NCBI GenBank assembly: GCA_031290325.1
Contig: JAITNU010000018.1
Span: forward strand, 1 to 6,314
Direction of reading: 5' to 3'
Source of the DNA: Treponema sp.
GTDB lineage: Bacteria > Spirochaetota > Spirochaetia > Treponematales > Breznakiellaceae
DNA length: 6,314 nucleotides
Shown here piece after piece: positions 1 through 5,608 of this stretch. The first letter of the stretch is position 1. The number at the start of each line of letters is the position of its first letter. The notes under the pieces are model-generated. The model did no database searches. It saw only the letters and a program-made list of their open reading frames with translations, and was not told the origin of the DNA. Position numbers and translations under genes: made by a program.

Positions 1-1
1 A

Positions 2-49
2 ACGTTGACGGCGTGGAAAGGGGCGGCACCATTTTTCAAGGAAATTTAA
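2..49 (+). pseudogene. Possible C-terminal tail of an upstream antitoxin-like gene (cut by window edge)
   Basis: An open frame enters from the left edge and stops with TAA at 47-49, reading TLTAWKGAAPFFKEI. Its first 11 bases (AACGTTGACGG, 1-11) recur at 609-619, where they encode the same TLT near the end of the antitoxin-like remnant at 415-633 (TLTGRWN). This suggests, weakly, that a paralogous antitoxin gene or a duplicated end lies just left of the window. Only 15 codons are visible, so chance similarity is possible. Confidence 0.2.
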
Positions 50-97
50 AAAACGTGTGGTTATCGTGTGATTATTGTGGAATTAATGATAAAATAT
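32..97. repeat. Diverged direct repeat, copy 1
   Basis: Copy 1 of an imperfect direct repeat whose second copy is at about 1007-1082. Shared blocks, in the same order, are TTTTTCAA-(2 nt)-AAATTTAAAAA, CGTGTGGTTATC (54-65) and GGAAT-(1 nt)-AATGATAAAATAT (79-97). This copy lacks a 22-nt insertion that copy 2 has after the A-run, and has about 11 extra nt before the GGAAT block. The blocks lie outside any convincing gene, and the two copies bracket the toxin-antitoxin remnants. It may be a duplicated upstream region of a gene module. Confidence 0.55.
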
Positions 98-114
98 AGA
101 CAATATAACACCTA

Positions 115-141
115 TTGTAAAATCTAAAAATGTTATATAAT
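115..141 (+). promoter_or_regulatory. Weak candidate promoter upstream of the tRNA fragment
   Basis: TTGTAA at 115-120 and a perfect TATAAT at 136-141 are separated by 15 bp, shorter than the usual 16-18. The surroundings are very A+T-rich, so a chance match is quite possible. If active it would transcribe rightwards through the tRNA-Leu fragment and the decayed genes beyond it. Confidence 0.25.
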
Positions 142-188
142 ATAAAATGCGTTGCCATACAGGGTCATAGGGGAAAATAACATCATGA

Positions 189-213
189 GGCACCAGCTTG
201 AGGTGCTGGTGCC
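189..213 (+). other. Symmetrical core: 9-bp inverted arms around a 7-nt centre
   Basis: GGCACCAGC (189-197) and GCTGGTGCC (205-213) are perfect inverted arms around TTGAGGT. This is the extended anticodon arm of the tRNA fragment. It also has the geometry of a tyrosine-recombinase core site, with two inverted binding arms flanking a 7-bp crossover region. No T-run follows, so it is not a terminator. Its use as a crossover site is inference. Confidence 0.4.
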
Positions 214-247
214 GAGAGGCATGGAAGTTCAAGTCTTCTTCGCCGCT
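191..247 (+). pseudogene. 3' half of a tRNA-Leu(GAG) gene; probable integration-site (att) remnant
   Basis: Read as tRNA, every element from the anticodon arm to the 3' acceptor strand is present. The anticodon stem is CCAGC (193-197) with GCTGG (205-209) around the loop TTGAGGT, anticodon GAG at 200-202. A long class II variable arm follows, TGCC-GAGA-GGCA (210-221). The T arm is GGAAG, loop TTCAAGT, CTTCT (223-239). The acceptor 3' strand TCGCCGC is at 240-246. The matching 5' acceptor strand (GCGGCGA) and D arm are absent upstream, so no tRNA can be made. Position 73 is T where bacterial tRNA-Leu normally has A, and no CCA follows. A 3' tRNA portion starting at the anticodon arm is the classic scar of tyrosine-recombinase integration, and an integrase-like fragment begins 65 bp downstream. 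Confidence 0.75.
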
Positions 248-312
248 TAATCATGTAAAGAGATTTGGATCTGAAAGTATGGCATACGTGCGGTTATCTT
301 TTATGGAGAGGT

Positions 313-414
313 ATGCCCAGAGTTTCAGGTTATGTCTACAAGCGTAAAGACACCAAAAAATTTATGCTTATTTTGTATCCCGCATCCGGTTTGCCGGACC
401 ATATCCTCCTGTAA
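313..414 (+). pseudogene. Probable N-terminal fragment of a tyrosine recombinase/integrase
   Basis: ATG at 313, preceded closely by GGAGAGG (305-311), opens a 33-codon frame ending in TAA at 412-414. The peptide runs MPRVSGYVYKRKDTKKF, then MLILYPASGLPDHILL. A basic YKR segment followed by short beta-strand-like stretches is what I associate with the extreme N-terminus (arm-binding region) of phage-type integrases. Nothing of the core-binding or catalytic domains (R-HxxR-Y) follows. The frame continues past the stop straight into the antitoxin remnant, so a deletion seems to have joined two broken genes. Its position 65 bp beyond a tRNA 3' fragment is the expected place for an integrase gene. 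The family call rests on a very short peptide plus context. Confidence 0.38.
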
Positions 415-633
415 ACCATCGGGCATATCGCCCGTTCCAAAGGCATGATGGCGCGGGAGCTCAACCTAAATAGGGAAGGACTGTATAAATCCTTTTCATC
501 AAAAGGGAACCCATCGTTTTTAACGGTGGTTAAGGTTCTGGAAAATCTTGGCTTCCGCCTCATGATTGAGCAGAAGGTCTCCGTCCGCGGGTGCGTGGGG
601 GCAGCCGAAACGTTGACGGGCAGGTGGAATTAG
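415..633 (+). pseudogene. C-terminal part of a HigA/HI1420-type antitoxin (XRE-like HTH), N-terminus lost
   Basis: The frame reads TIGHIARSKGM, then MARELNLNREGLYKSFSSKG, then NPSFLTVVKVLENLGFRLMI. This matches the conserved C-terminal half of 'addiction module antidote' proteins of the HI1420 type, which carry a helix-turn-helix with the hallmark (S/N)RExLYKxxS..GNPxFxTVxKVLxxLGxxL. These proteins are usually about 100 residues and neutralise a RelE/HigB-like ribonuclease. Here the first 40 or so residues are missing. The homologous frame runs back to a stop at 412-414, and GMMARE seems two residues shorter than the usual GM(T/S)QLARE. A 62-residue product could still start at ATG 445 or 448 (weak AAGG upstream), keeping the recognition helix. 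The tail after EQK (VSVRGCVGAAETLTGRWN) is unlike the family. No toxin partner is visible. Most likely a remnant. Confidence 0.6.
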
Positions 634-701
634 GCTATGATTAGGGTGAAAGGTGGAATTCGTCCTGAACGACACCGGGGAAGAAATCGAGGGGAAAAAA
701 T

Positions 702-920
702 ATGAACGAATACACGATTTTATTGACCTGGGATGACGAGTCCCAGCGATGGGGCGTGAGCAATGACGATATACCCCTTACACTTGAATCCGGCTCTCTT
801 GACGTGCTTATGGAGCGGTGCCGGTACATCGCGCCGGAAATGCTTGCACTAAACGGCAAATCGAAAGATGATGTGTACCTTAAATTCGTAGCGGAGCGTT
901 GCGCTAAAGCGTTTGCGTAA
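702..920 (+). CDS. DUF1902 family small protein (HicB-like fold), probable antitoxin-type protein
   Basis: A 72-residue protein starting at ATG 702, with GAGG at 687-690 as ribosome-binding site. The beginning, MNEYTILLTWDDESQRWGVS, followed by NDDIPLTLESGSLDVLMERC and a C-terminal VYLKFVAERC, is the DUF1902 pattern. That pattern is a beta-strand ending in W, an acidic turn, a strand with 'LESGS', an amphipathic helix, and a last strand. The family shares the small TTHA1013/HicB-like fold, and its members often sit beside HicA-like toxin genes. Length is normal for the family and the frame is intact. Directly after the stop, an ATG opens a frame whose first ten residues resemble a HicA-like toxin but which then degenerates, so this may be an orphan. 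An antitoxin role is inferred from fold and context only. Confidence 0.75.
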   Translation: MNEYTILLTWDDESQRWGVSNDDIPLTLESGSLDVLMERCRYIAPEMLALNGKSKDDVYLKFVAERCAKAFA

Positions 921-1070
921 ATGGCTGAATACGAGGGGAGGGTGTCCAGGGCGCGTCGCCATAAACTTGCTTGCCTCAACCCCCACACACGTGGGAAGAG
1001 GGCTTTTTTTTCAAAAAAATTTAAAAAGATGGAGGGAGCGGGTCCCGGACGTGTGGTTATCACGGAATGA
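921..1070 (+). pseudogene. Possible remnant of a HicA-like toxin partner (first ten codons only)
   Basis: ATG 921 follows the DUF1902 stop (TAA 918-920) with no gap, the spacing of a translationally coupled partner. The peptide begins MAEYEGRVSR, resembling the start of the HicA-like toxins that follow DUF1902 genes in treponemes. It then becomes ARRHKLACLNPHTRGKR and low-complexity FFSKKFKK, with none of the toxin core (G-S-H motif), and stops with TGA at 1068-1070 after 49 codons. The later part overlaps the terminator-like hairpin and repeat copy 2, so it is very unlikely to be functional protein. The HicA reading rests on ten residues and position. Confidence 0.35.
982..1011 (+). terminator. 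Probable rho-independent terminator after the DUF1902 gene
   Basis: CCCAC (982-986) and GTGGG (991-995) pair around ACAC. Eight nt later comes an uninterrupted run of eight T (1004-1011). Flanking GCC (973-975) and GGGC (1000-1003) could lengthen the stem through a small internal loop. It ends rightward transcription before the opposing operon. Confidence 0.45.
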
Positions 1071-1082
1071 ATGATAAAATAT
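1007..1082. repeat. Diverged direct repeat, copy 2
   Basis: Second copy of the repeat at 32-97, in the same orientation about 1 kb away. The conserved blocks are TTTTTCAA...AAATTTAAAAA (1007-1027), CGTGTGGTTATC (1050-1061) and GGAAT-(1 nt)-AATGATAAAATAT (1064-1082). A 22-nt stretch (about 1028-1049) is absent from copy 1. Confidence 0.55.
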
Positions 1083-1241
1083 GGTTTCAAACCCGAATAT
1101 AATAACTTTGAAAAACAAATGAACGTTGTGAATGATGAATCGCATAAATTTGACGGATACGTCCTCACCATCTCGAAAAGTTTATCCTCCTTCCACGAGC
1201 TTCGTGGCGCAAACAAACCATCACGAACAGCGAGTTCGTAG
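1071..1241 (+). other. Gene-poor stretch with one unrecognised 56-codon frame
   Basis: ATG 1071 opens a frame ending in TAG at 1239-1241, starting MIKYGFKPEYNNFEKQMNVV and continuing through HKFDGYVLTISKSL. I do not recognise it. There is no good ribosome-binding site, and the last third runs through two inverted repeats. Its first codons lie in the repeated block, and the equivalent frame in repeat copy 1 stops after 13 residues. It may be a gene remnant or chance. Confidence 0.2.
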
Positions 1242-1257
1242 TTTTCGTGTGGTTTGT
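1193..1257 (-). terminator. Two hairpins at the 3' end of the uxaB operon, possible terminator
   Basis: The stronger structure pairs ACAAACCA and CACGAA (1213-1220, 1222-1227) with TTCGTG and TGGTTTGT (1244-1249, 1250-1257). That gives 14 base pairs with a single bulged T at 1221 and a 16-nt loop. It begins 11 bp beyond the uxaB stop. A second hairpin, CCACGA-GCT-TCGTGG, is at 1193-1207. On the minus strand only a short T-tract (TTT) follows the large stem, so it could be a 3' stabilising structure or a weak or rho-assisted terminator. Within the loop, ACGAAC (1223-1228) can instead pair with GTTCGT (1234-1239). Confidence 0.45.
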
Positions 1258-1268
1258 AGGAAATTTTC

Positions 1269-2759
1269 TTAATAGTTACCGGTAATCACTCCTTTTATAC
1301 CAATTTTCCATATTGCATCAAGATACTCTGCAACAGTGTCTTCAAGACCCTTGATAGCGCTTAGATCCTGTCCCCACCAAGCGGCGTTACTTAGTACGGC
1401 ATGGGTGATTTTTTTTGCCGCATCGGTTCCCGGGGGGGTTTGAGCGCTGCCGTTCGCTTCGGCGTAGATACTGGCAAACTGCACAAGAATATCCTCGTCG
1501 TCTTTTATAGGATAGGTCCCGTTTTCCCGCGTGCCCGAAAGTTCGCCGTTGGCAAGATTTTTACCGTTGTAAAAGGCGATAAGCGCCGCAAACGAAAATG
1601 TTATTGTCCGGGGTAGTTTGCCCTTCTTTTTTTGATAATCAAGCAGCGATGGCAGTACACGGGTTTTATATTTTGATATGGAATTGAGTGTAATCGAAAG
1701 TAACAAATGCCGGATATACGGATTGGCAAAACGTTCAAGCACATCCTGTGCATATTGGGTCAATTCTCCGGTGTTTCCGTCCATCGACGGGATAATTTCT
1801 TCAAAGATGCCTTGCTTCATAAGGCCGGCGATGGTCGGGTCTTTGATACATGCTTCTACCGTATCAAGTCCGTACAGAAAGGCCGCTGGAACGCTCAGGG
1901 TATGGGCGCCGTTTAAAATACGTACCTTTCGGGTGCGGTAAAAACTCATATCATCAGTCCAGATTACGTTAAGCCCCGCTTGGACAAAAGGCAGTTCGGC
2001 ACGGTAGTCTCTGCGGGTTTCAATGACCCAGAGGTGAAAAATTTCGGCGGCGTCAAGCAGATTGTCTGCGTAACCGATCTTTTGACACAAGGCTTCGGCT
2101 TCTTCTTTGGGATAACCAGGGACAATACGATCCACCAGGCTGTTGCAAAAATCGCAGGTCTCAAGCCATTTGCCAAACGCGCTGCCGAGATTCCATTCGG
2201 CGGCATAACATTCGACAAGCTCCTTGAGTTTATCACTGTTTTTTTCAATTAGCTCACAGGGAATAAACACCAGGGCCTTGGTTTCATCCCCCTTAAAATA
2301 TGCAAAGCGGCGGTACAGGAACGCGGTTACTTTACCCGGAAACGATCGTTGCGGCTTGTCGGCACGTGTATCCCCTGCGCCGTAAGAGATACCTGCTTCC
2401 GTCGTATTGGAAATAACAAAACGCAGATCGGGATTTTCGGCGCATTTGATATAATCGTCGTACTGCATATATGGGTTAAGACAACGGCTGATTGAAGTGA
2501 TGGTACGGAATTCTTCTGTTATTTTGCCGTCCTCTACGCCCCGCAGTACCGTTGTATATAAGCCGTTTTGACTGTTTATCATATCTGACAAGCCCTGTTC
2601 AAGCGGCTGTACGACCACGACGTTTCCGTTAAAAGCTGTTTTTTCATTAACAAGGTCAATCTGCCAGTCAACAAATGCGCGTAAAAAATTACCTTCTCCA
2701 AATTGCAGAATTTTTTCCGGACGTTTTACCGTCTTTACCACTTCAATAATTGATTTCAA
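1269..2759 (-). CDS. uxaB: Tagaturonate reductase (altronate oxidoreductase), mannitol dehydrogenase family
   Basis: Catalyses NADH-dependent reduction of D-tagaturonate to D-altronate, the second step of galacturonate breakdown, in the cytoplasm. The 496-residue length fits UxaB (E. coli about 483). The start carries the group's signature ILQFGEGNFLRAF (17-29), with the Rossmann NAD-binding domain following. LVDRIVP (208-214) matches the family's conserved V-D-R-I-x-P. The catalytic K-x4-N-x2-H motif of the polyol-specific long-chain dehydrogenases is present as KVRILNGAH, giving K278, N283 and H286. SKYKTRVLP (362-370) also agrees with UxaB. The start is TTG at 2757-2759, 8 nt after GGA of AAAAGGA. 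It lies 22 bp behind dctM in the operon. The related fructuronate reductase UxuB is the main alternative, but the N-terminal signature favours UxaB. Confidence 0.88.
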   Translation of the reverse strand: MKSIIEVVKTVKRPEKILQFGEGNFLRAFVDWQIDLVNEKTAFNGNVVVVQPLEQGLSDMINSQNGLYTTVLRGVEDGKITEEFRTITSISRCLNPYMQYDDYIKCAENPDLRFVISNTTEAGISYGAGDTRADKPQRSFPGKVTAFLYRRFAYFKGDETKALVFIPCELIEKNSDKLKELVECYAAEWNLGSAFGKWLETCDFCNSLVDRIVPGYPKEEAEALCQKIGYADNLLDAAEIFHLWVIETRRDYRAELPFVQAGLNVIWTDDMSFYRTRKVRILNGAHTLSVPAAFLYGLDTVEACIKDPTIAGLMKQGIFEEIIPSMDGNTGELTQYAQDVLERFANPYIRHLLLSITLNSISKYKTRVLPSLLDYQKKKGKLPRTITFSFAALIAFYNGKNLANGELSGTRENGTYPIKDDEDILVQFASIYAEANGSAQTPPGTDAAKKITHAVLSNAAWWGQDLSAIKGLEDTVAEYLDAIWKIGIKGVITGNY

Positions 2760-2781
2760 TGTTGAGATCCTTTTATATACA

Positions 2782-4062
2782 TTAATAAATCAAGTTGACC
2801 ATTCCAAGGGAGAAGAACGGTACAAACGTAAGCAGTGCGAGACACACCAGGAGCAGGATATAAAACGGAAGGGCTTCCTTGATAAACGCGGCGATTCTGC
2901 ACCGGGTAATGCCGCAGGTAACAAACATCAGGGTTCCCATAGGCGGCGAAATGGCGCCGATGGCGTTGTTAAAGATAAACATCATGGCGAACTGAATGTC
3001 GTCAATGCCAAAGGCGCGGGCAACCGGCACCAGAAGGGGTACCAGCACGATCATGCTGGCGTTTCCCTCGATAAACATCCCTACAAGAATCAGGAATACG
3101 TTGACAAAGAGCAGAAAAATATACTTGTTGGAAATAGAAGCAACCATAAAGTCGGTCAACTGCTGGGGTATACGCTCCCGGGTAAGAATCCACGCGAAGG
3201 CGGACGCCGCCCCGACGATCATCATAATCGACGCTGTAGTGGCAACCGTTTCTTTTATAGCCTGAAAGAGATTTTTAAAACTGAATTCCCGGTAGATAAG
3301 TGAAAGAACCACGGCATAGATGATTGCCACTGCACCCGCTTCCGTGGGGGTAAAGATGCCGAGCCTGATACCACCGATAATCACAACCGGCAGGAGCAGG
3401 GGCCACACCGCCTCTTTGAACGCCTTGCCCAGGGAAATGGTCTCGGACATTTCGTTGGTATAGCGCCGTTTAACCGAGATACTTCCTACCATGATCATCA
3501 TGGCGAAGCAGAGAAGCAGGCCGGGGCCGATACCTGCCGCAAAGAGTTTACCGATAGATACGTTGGCAATGGAACCGTAGATGATCATGGCAATTCCCGG
3601 GGGAATAAGCGGCGTAATCATGGCGGAAACCGCAGTAACTACCGAGGAAAATTCCCGGGAAAATCCCTTCTTTTCCATTTCAGGCACCAGCATTTTCGCT
3701 TCCATTGCCGCATCAGCCAGATTGGAACCCGAAAGCCCTCCCATCAGGGTAGAAAGGAGCACGTTCACCTGGGCAAGCCCGCCGGGAACTTTTCTGACCA
3801 GCACTTCACAAAAACGCATTACCCGGCGGGTAACCCCCGAATAATTCATAATGACCCCGGAACACACAAAGAAAGGAATAGCGAGGAGGGGAATACTTTC
3901 AACACCGGCGAGAACCCGCTGGGCCATAATCTGGGCCGGCAGATTGGGGCTGCATATAAAATAGACAAAGGAACCGGCAAGAACCGAAATAAATACCGGC
4001 ACCTTCATAAAAAGCAATACCAGCATGATCAATGCGGCAATGATAACCAGGGATGATGTCAT
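2782..4062 (-). CDS. dctM: TRAP transporter large permease subunit DctM
   Basis: The 12-or-so-helix membrane subunit that carries substrate with sodium ions in tripartite ATP-independent periplasmic (TRAP) transporters. The 426-residue protein has the family's landmarks. SGSNLADAAMEAKMLVPEM (111-129) is the conserved SGS..AD element of the first half, and PLIPPG (151-156) is the hairpin tip. FTPTEAGAVA (237-246) is near the start of the second half. IEGNAS (331-336) and AISPPMGT (370-377) are the matching elements of the second half. The start at ATG 4060-4062 overlaps the dctQ stop as ATGA and has GGAGG 8 nt upstream. An in-frame ATG 23 codons earlier (4131) lies inside dctQ and is not needed. 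The substrate is inferred from neighbouring uxaB to be a hexuronate or related sugar acid. Confidence 0.93.
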   Translation of the reverse strand: MTSSLVIIAALIMLVLLFMKVPVFISVLAGSFVYFICSPNLPAQIMAQRVLAGVESIPLLAIPFFVCSGVIMNYSGVTRRVMRFCEVLVRKVPGGLAQVNVLLSTLMGGLSGSNLADAAMEAKMLVPEMEKKGFSREFSSVVTAVSAMITPLIPPGIAMIIYGSIANVSIGKLFAAGIGPGLLLCFAMMIMVGSISVKRRYTNEMSETISLGKAFKEAVWPLLLPVVIIGGIRLGIFTPTEAGAVAIIYAVVLSLIYREFSFKNLFQAIKETVATTASIMMIVGAASAFAWILTRERIPQQLTDFMVASISNKYIFLLFVNVFLILVGMFIEGNASMIVLVPLLVPVARAFGIDDIQFAMMFIFNNAIGAISPPMGTLMFVTCGITRCRIAAFIKEALPFYILLLVCLALLTFVPFFSLGMVNLIY

Positions 4063-4544
4063 GCGCCTTCCCTCCGATTCTGTAATTTCTTGTATACTGA
4101 TACCGAATAATTGATAATCATCAATACACAACCGATGGGAAACGCGGCATAAATAAAACAGTAGGGAATATCCAGAATATCCGTGGTGCGCTCTGTGGTA
4201 TACATCTGCTGTACCAGGCGCGCACTTTGCAGCGTAAAATACCCGAGGATGATCACGGAAATAAGGTAAATAATTACTTCCGCCGCCTTCTGTACACCCT
4301 GGGGGAACCGTTCCACTACAATGTCAATGGCCACATGGCTGCCAAACCTGAACCCCGCCCCTGCTCCGAAGAACACGACAACGATGATACAGACCAACTG
4401 GAATTCCTCTCCCCAAATAATGGGCCGGCCGATAAAATACCGCATACCTACGCCGAGAAAGGTTACCACAATCAATGCTGAAAGGGCGCTCCCGGCGATG
4501 AGCACGTCAAGATTTTTCAGTATATCAACCGGCTTGTTATTCAT
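4059..4544 (-). CDS. dctQ: TRAP transporter small permease subunit DctQ
   Basis: A 161-residue inner-membrane protein that packs against DctM as scaffold and docks the binding protein. Four hydrophobic segments are visible at about 12-33, 46-64, 86-106 and 127-149. GMRYFIGRPIIWGEE (33-47) is the DctQ hallmark, with R before the first loop and a W-x-E-E at the entrance of helix 2. The gene starts at ATG 4542-4544, behind GGGAGG that overlaps the dctP stop codon. The gap to dctP is 9 bp. It ends in a 4-bp ATGA overlap with dctM, implying coupled translation and matched amounts of the two membrane subunits. Confidence 0.9.
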   Translation of the reverse strand: MNNKPVDILKNLDVLIAGSALSALIVVTFLGVGMRYFIGRPIIWGEEFQLVCIIVVVFFGAGAGFRFGSHVAIDIVVERFPQGVQKAAEVIIYLISVIILGYFTLQSARLVQQMYTTERTTDILDIPYCFIYAAFPIGCVLMIINYSVSVYKKLQNRREGA

Positions 4545-4553
4545 AAGGCCTCC

Positions 4554-5579
4554 CTAGTTGACCGCCTTGGCGTTGGAAACGGTATCATACAGACCAGGCG
4601 AAAACATGGCCTTGATTTCTGGTATGTCGTAAAAGCCTTTCGCCTGCTCCTGGAAAGCCCCTATATCCACGGTGATGACTTCCACGCCTTCGGCCTTCAA
4701 TTTGGTAAGGGTTTCTTCCGACTGTTGATTCTGAAGCTGGTTGTTGTAAATTCCGGCCTCGTTGCCGCAATCCACCAGAATCTGCTGCTGTTCCGCCGTA
4801 AGGCTGTTGAAGAACTGGGTGCCGCATACCCAGGTGGTAAAGTTTTTGACATGACCGTCCAGGGTCAGGTATTTAGCGACTTCCTGGGTTTTGTTACCGT
4901 AAATCGTGGTCAGTGGATTCTCCATGCCGTCGATTACTCCCTGTTGCAGGGCAGTATACACCTCCCCCAAGGGCATCGGGGTGGGGGTAGCGCCCATTAT
5001 TTCCATTCCTTTTACCTGAATCACATTGTTGGGTACCCGTATCTTGAGACCCGCAAAGTTGCTTACCTCGCGGACAGGCCGCTTGGTAATGGTATGCCGC
5101 TCGCCGTAAATCCAGTTGGCGGTAAGGATCTTAAGCCCCTTCTGTTCAAGCAGTCCCATCTGGCCTTTCCACCAGTCGCTCTTGATGAGCTGCCACGCTT
5201 CGTCCCAGCTTCCAAACAGATAGGGGGCAAAACAGATCCCCAGATCCGGAACGCCCCGGTCAGCGTAGAAAGCGCCGTCCGCCAGGGTAATCACATTCAT
5301 GCCGGCCAGCATCTGGTCAATCAGGGCGTTTTTGTTCCCCAACTGGCTGGAGGGGAAAATCTCAATCTTCATCGTGCCCTTTGAGCGTTGTTCAACCAGC
5401 TCCGCCCACCGGTGAATCCCCAGGTCAACCGGTTCTCCAGGGTTGTTTTCATACCCAATCTGGATTACCACCGGTTTGACCGCTGTGCTTTGACCTGCCG
5501 GGTCTTTTGAACCACCGGCAAACAAGGTCCCTGCCGCAATAAGCGCGGTGAGAACAATCAACAGTTTTCGCTTTATCAT
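4554..5579 (-). CDS. dctP: TRAP transporter substrate-binding protein DctP
   Basis: A 341-residue periplasmic protein that captures the sugar acid and delivers it to DctQM. Residues 1-21 are a signal peptide (MIKRK, hydrophobic LLIVLTALIAAG, then LFA). There is no cysteine, so it is a soluble rather than lipid-anchored protein. The mature start GGSKD is typical of treponemal binding proteins. In the family fold, R181 in GLKIRVPNN is the arginine that binds the substrate carboxylate, and R161 in GERHTITKRPV corresponds to the second arginine 20 residues earlier seen in SiaP. TPMPLGEVYTALQQGVIDG (200-218) followed by MENP is the family signature. The start ATG 5577-5579 follows GAGGAGG by 5 nt. 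Together with uxaB, a uronate ligand (galacturonate, glucuronate or tagaturonate) is the best guess. The sequence alone cannot settle it. Confidence 0.92.
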   Translation of the reverse strand: MIKRKLLIVLTALIAAGTLFAGGSKDPAGQSTAVKPVVIQIGYENNPGEPVDLGIHRWAELVEQRSKGTMKIEIFPSSQLGNKNALIDQMLAGMNVITLADGAFYADRGVPDLGICFAPYLFGSWDEAWQLIKSDWWKGQMGLLEQKGLKILTANWIYGERHTITKRPVREVSNFAGLKIRVPNNVIQVKGMEIMGATPTPMPLGEVYTALQQGVIDGMENPLTTIYGNKTQEVAKYLTLDGHVKNFTTWVCGTQFFNSLTAEQQQILVDCGNEAGIYNNQLQNQQSEETLTKLKAEGVEVITVDIGAFQEQAKGFYDIPEIKAMFSPGLYDTVSNAKAVN

Positions 5580-5608
5580 AAAAGCCTCCTCGAAAAATAA
5601 TTAAGAGC

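Noticed and set aside
189..213. GGCACCAGC...GCTGGTGCC hairpin as a terminator
   Set aside because: No T-run follows. The flanking sequence fits the anticodon arm, variable arm and T arm of a tRNA-Leu instead.
622..660. AGGTGGAATT direct repeat (622-631 and 651-660)
   Set aside because: It is a single pair of 10-mers 29 bp apart with no further units, too little to call a repeat array or regulatory iteron.
653..736. GTG-initiated 27-codon frame overlapping the DUF1902 start
   Set aside because: It is short, has no ribosome-binding site or recognised family, and is in another frame from a well-supported gene.
641..1216. 191-residue open frame on the minus strand
   Set aside because: It lies antisense to the DUF1902 gene and across a T-run terminator and both hairpins. 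The composition is rich in S, R, P and F with no recognisable motif, as expected of a shadow frame.
4063..4131. 23-codon N-terminal extension of DctM
   Set aside because: It overlaps the end of dctQ, and lacks a ribosome-binding site and family similarity. The ATG in the ATGA overlap has GGAGG at proper spacing and gives the usual hydrophobic start MTSSLVIIAAL.
4725..5384. 219-residue open frame on the plus strand
   Set aside because: It is entirely antisense to dctP, which has clear family motifs, a signal peptide and a good ribosome-binding site.
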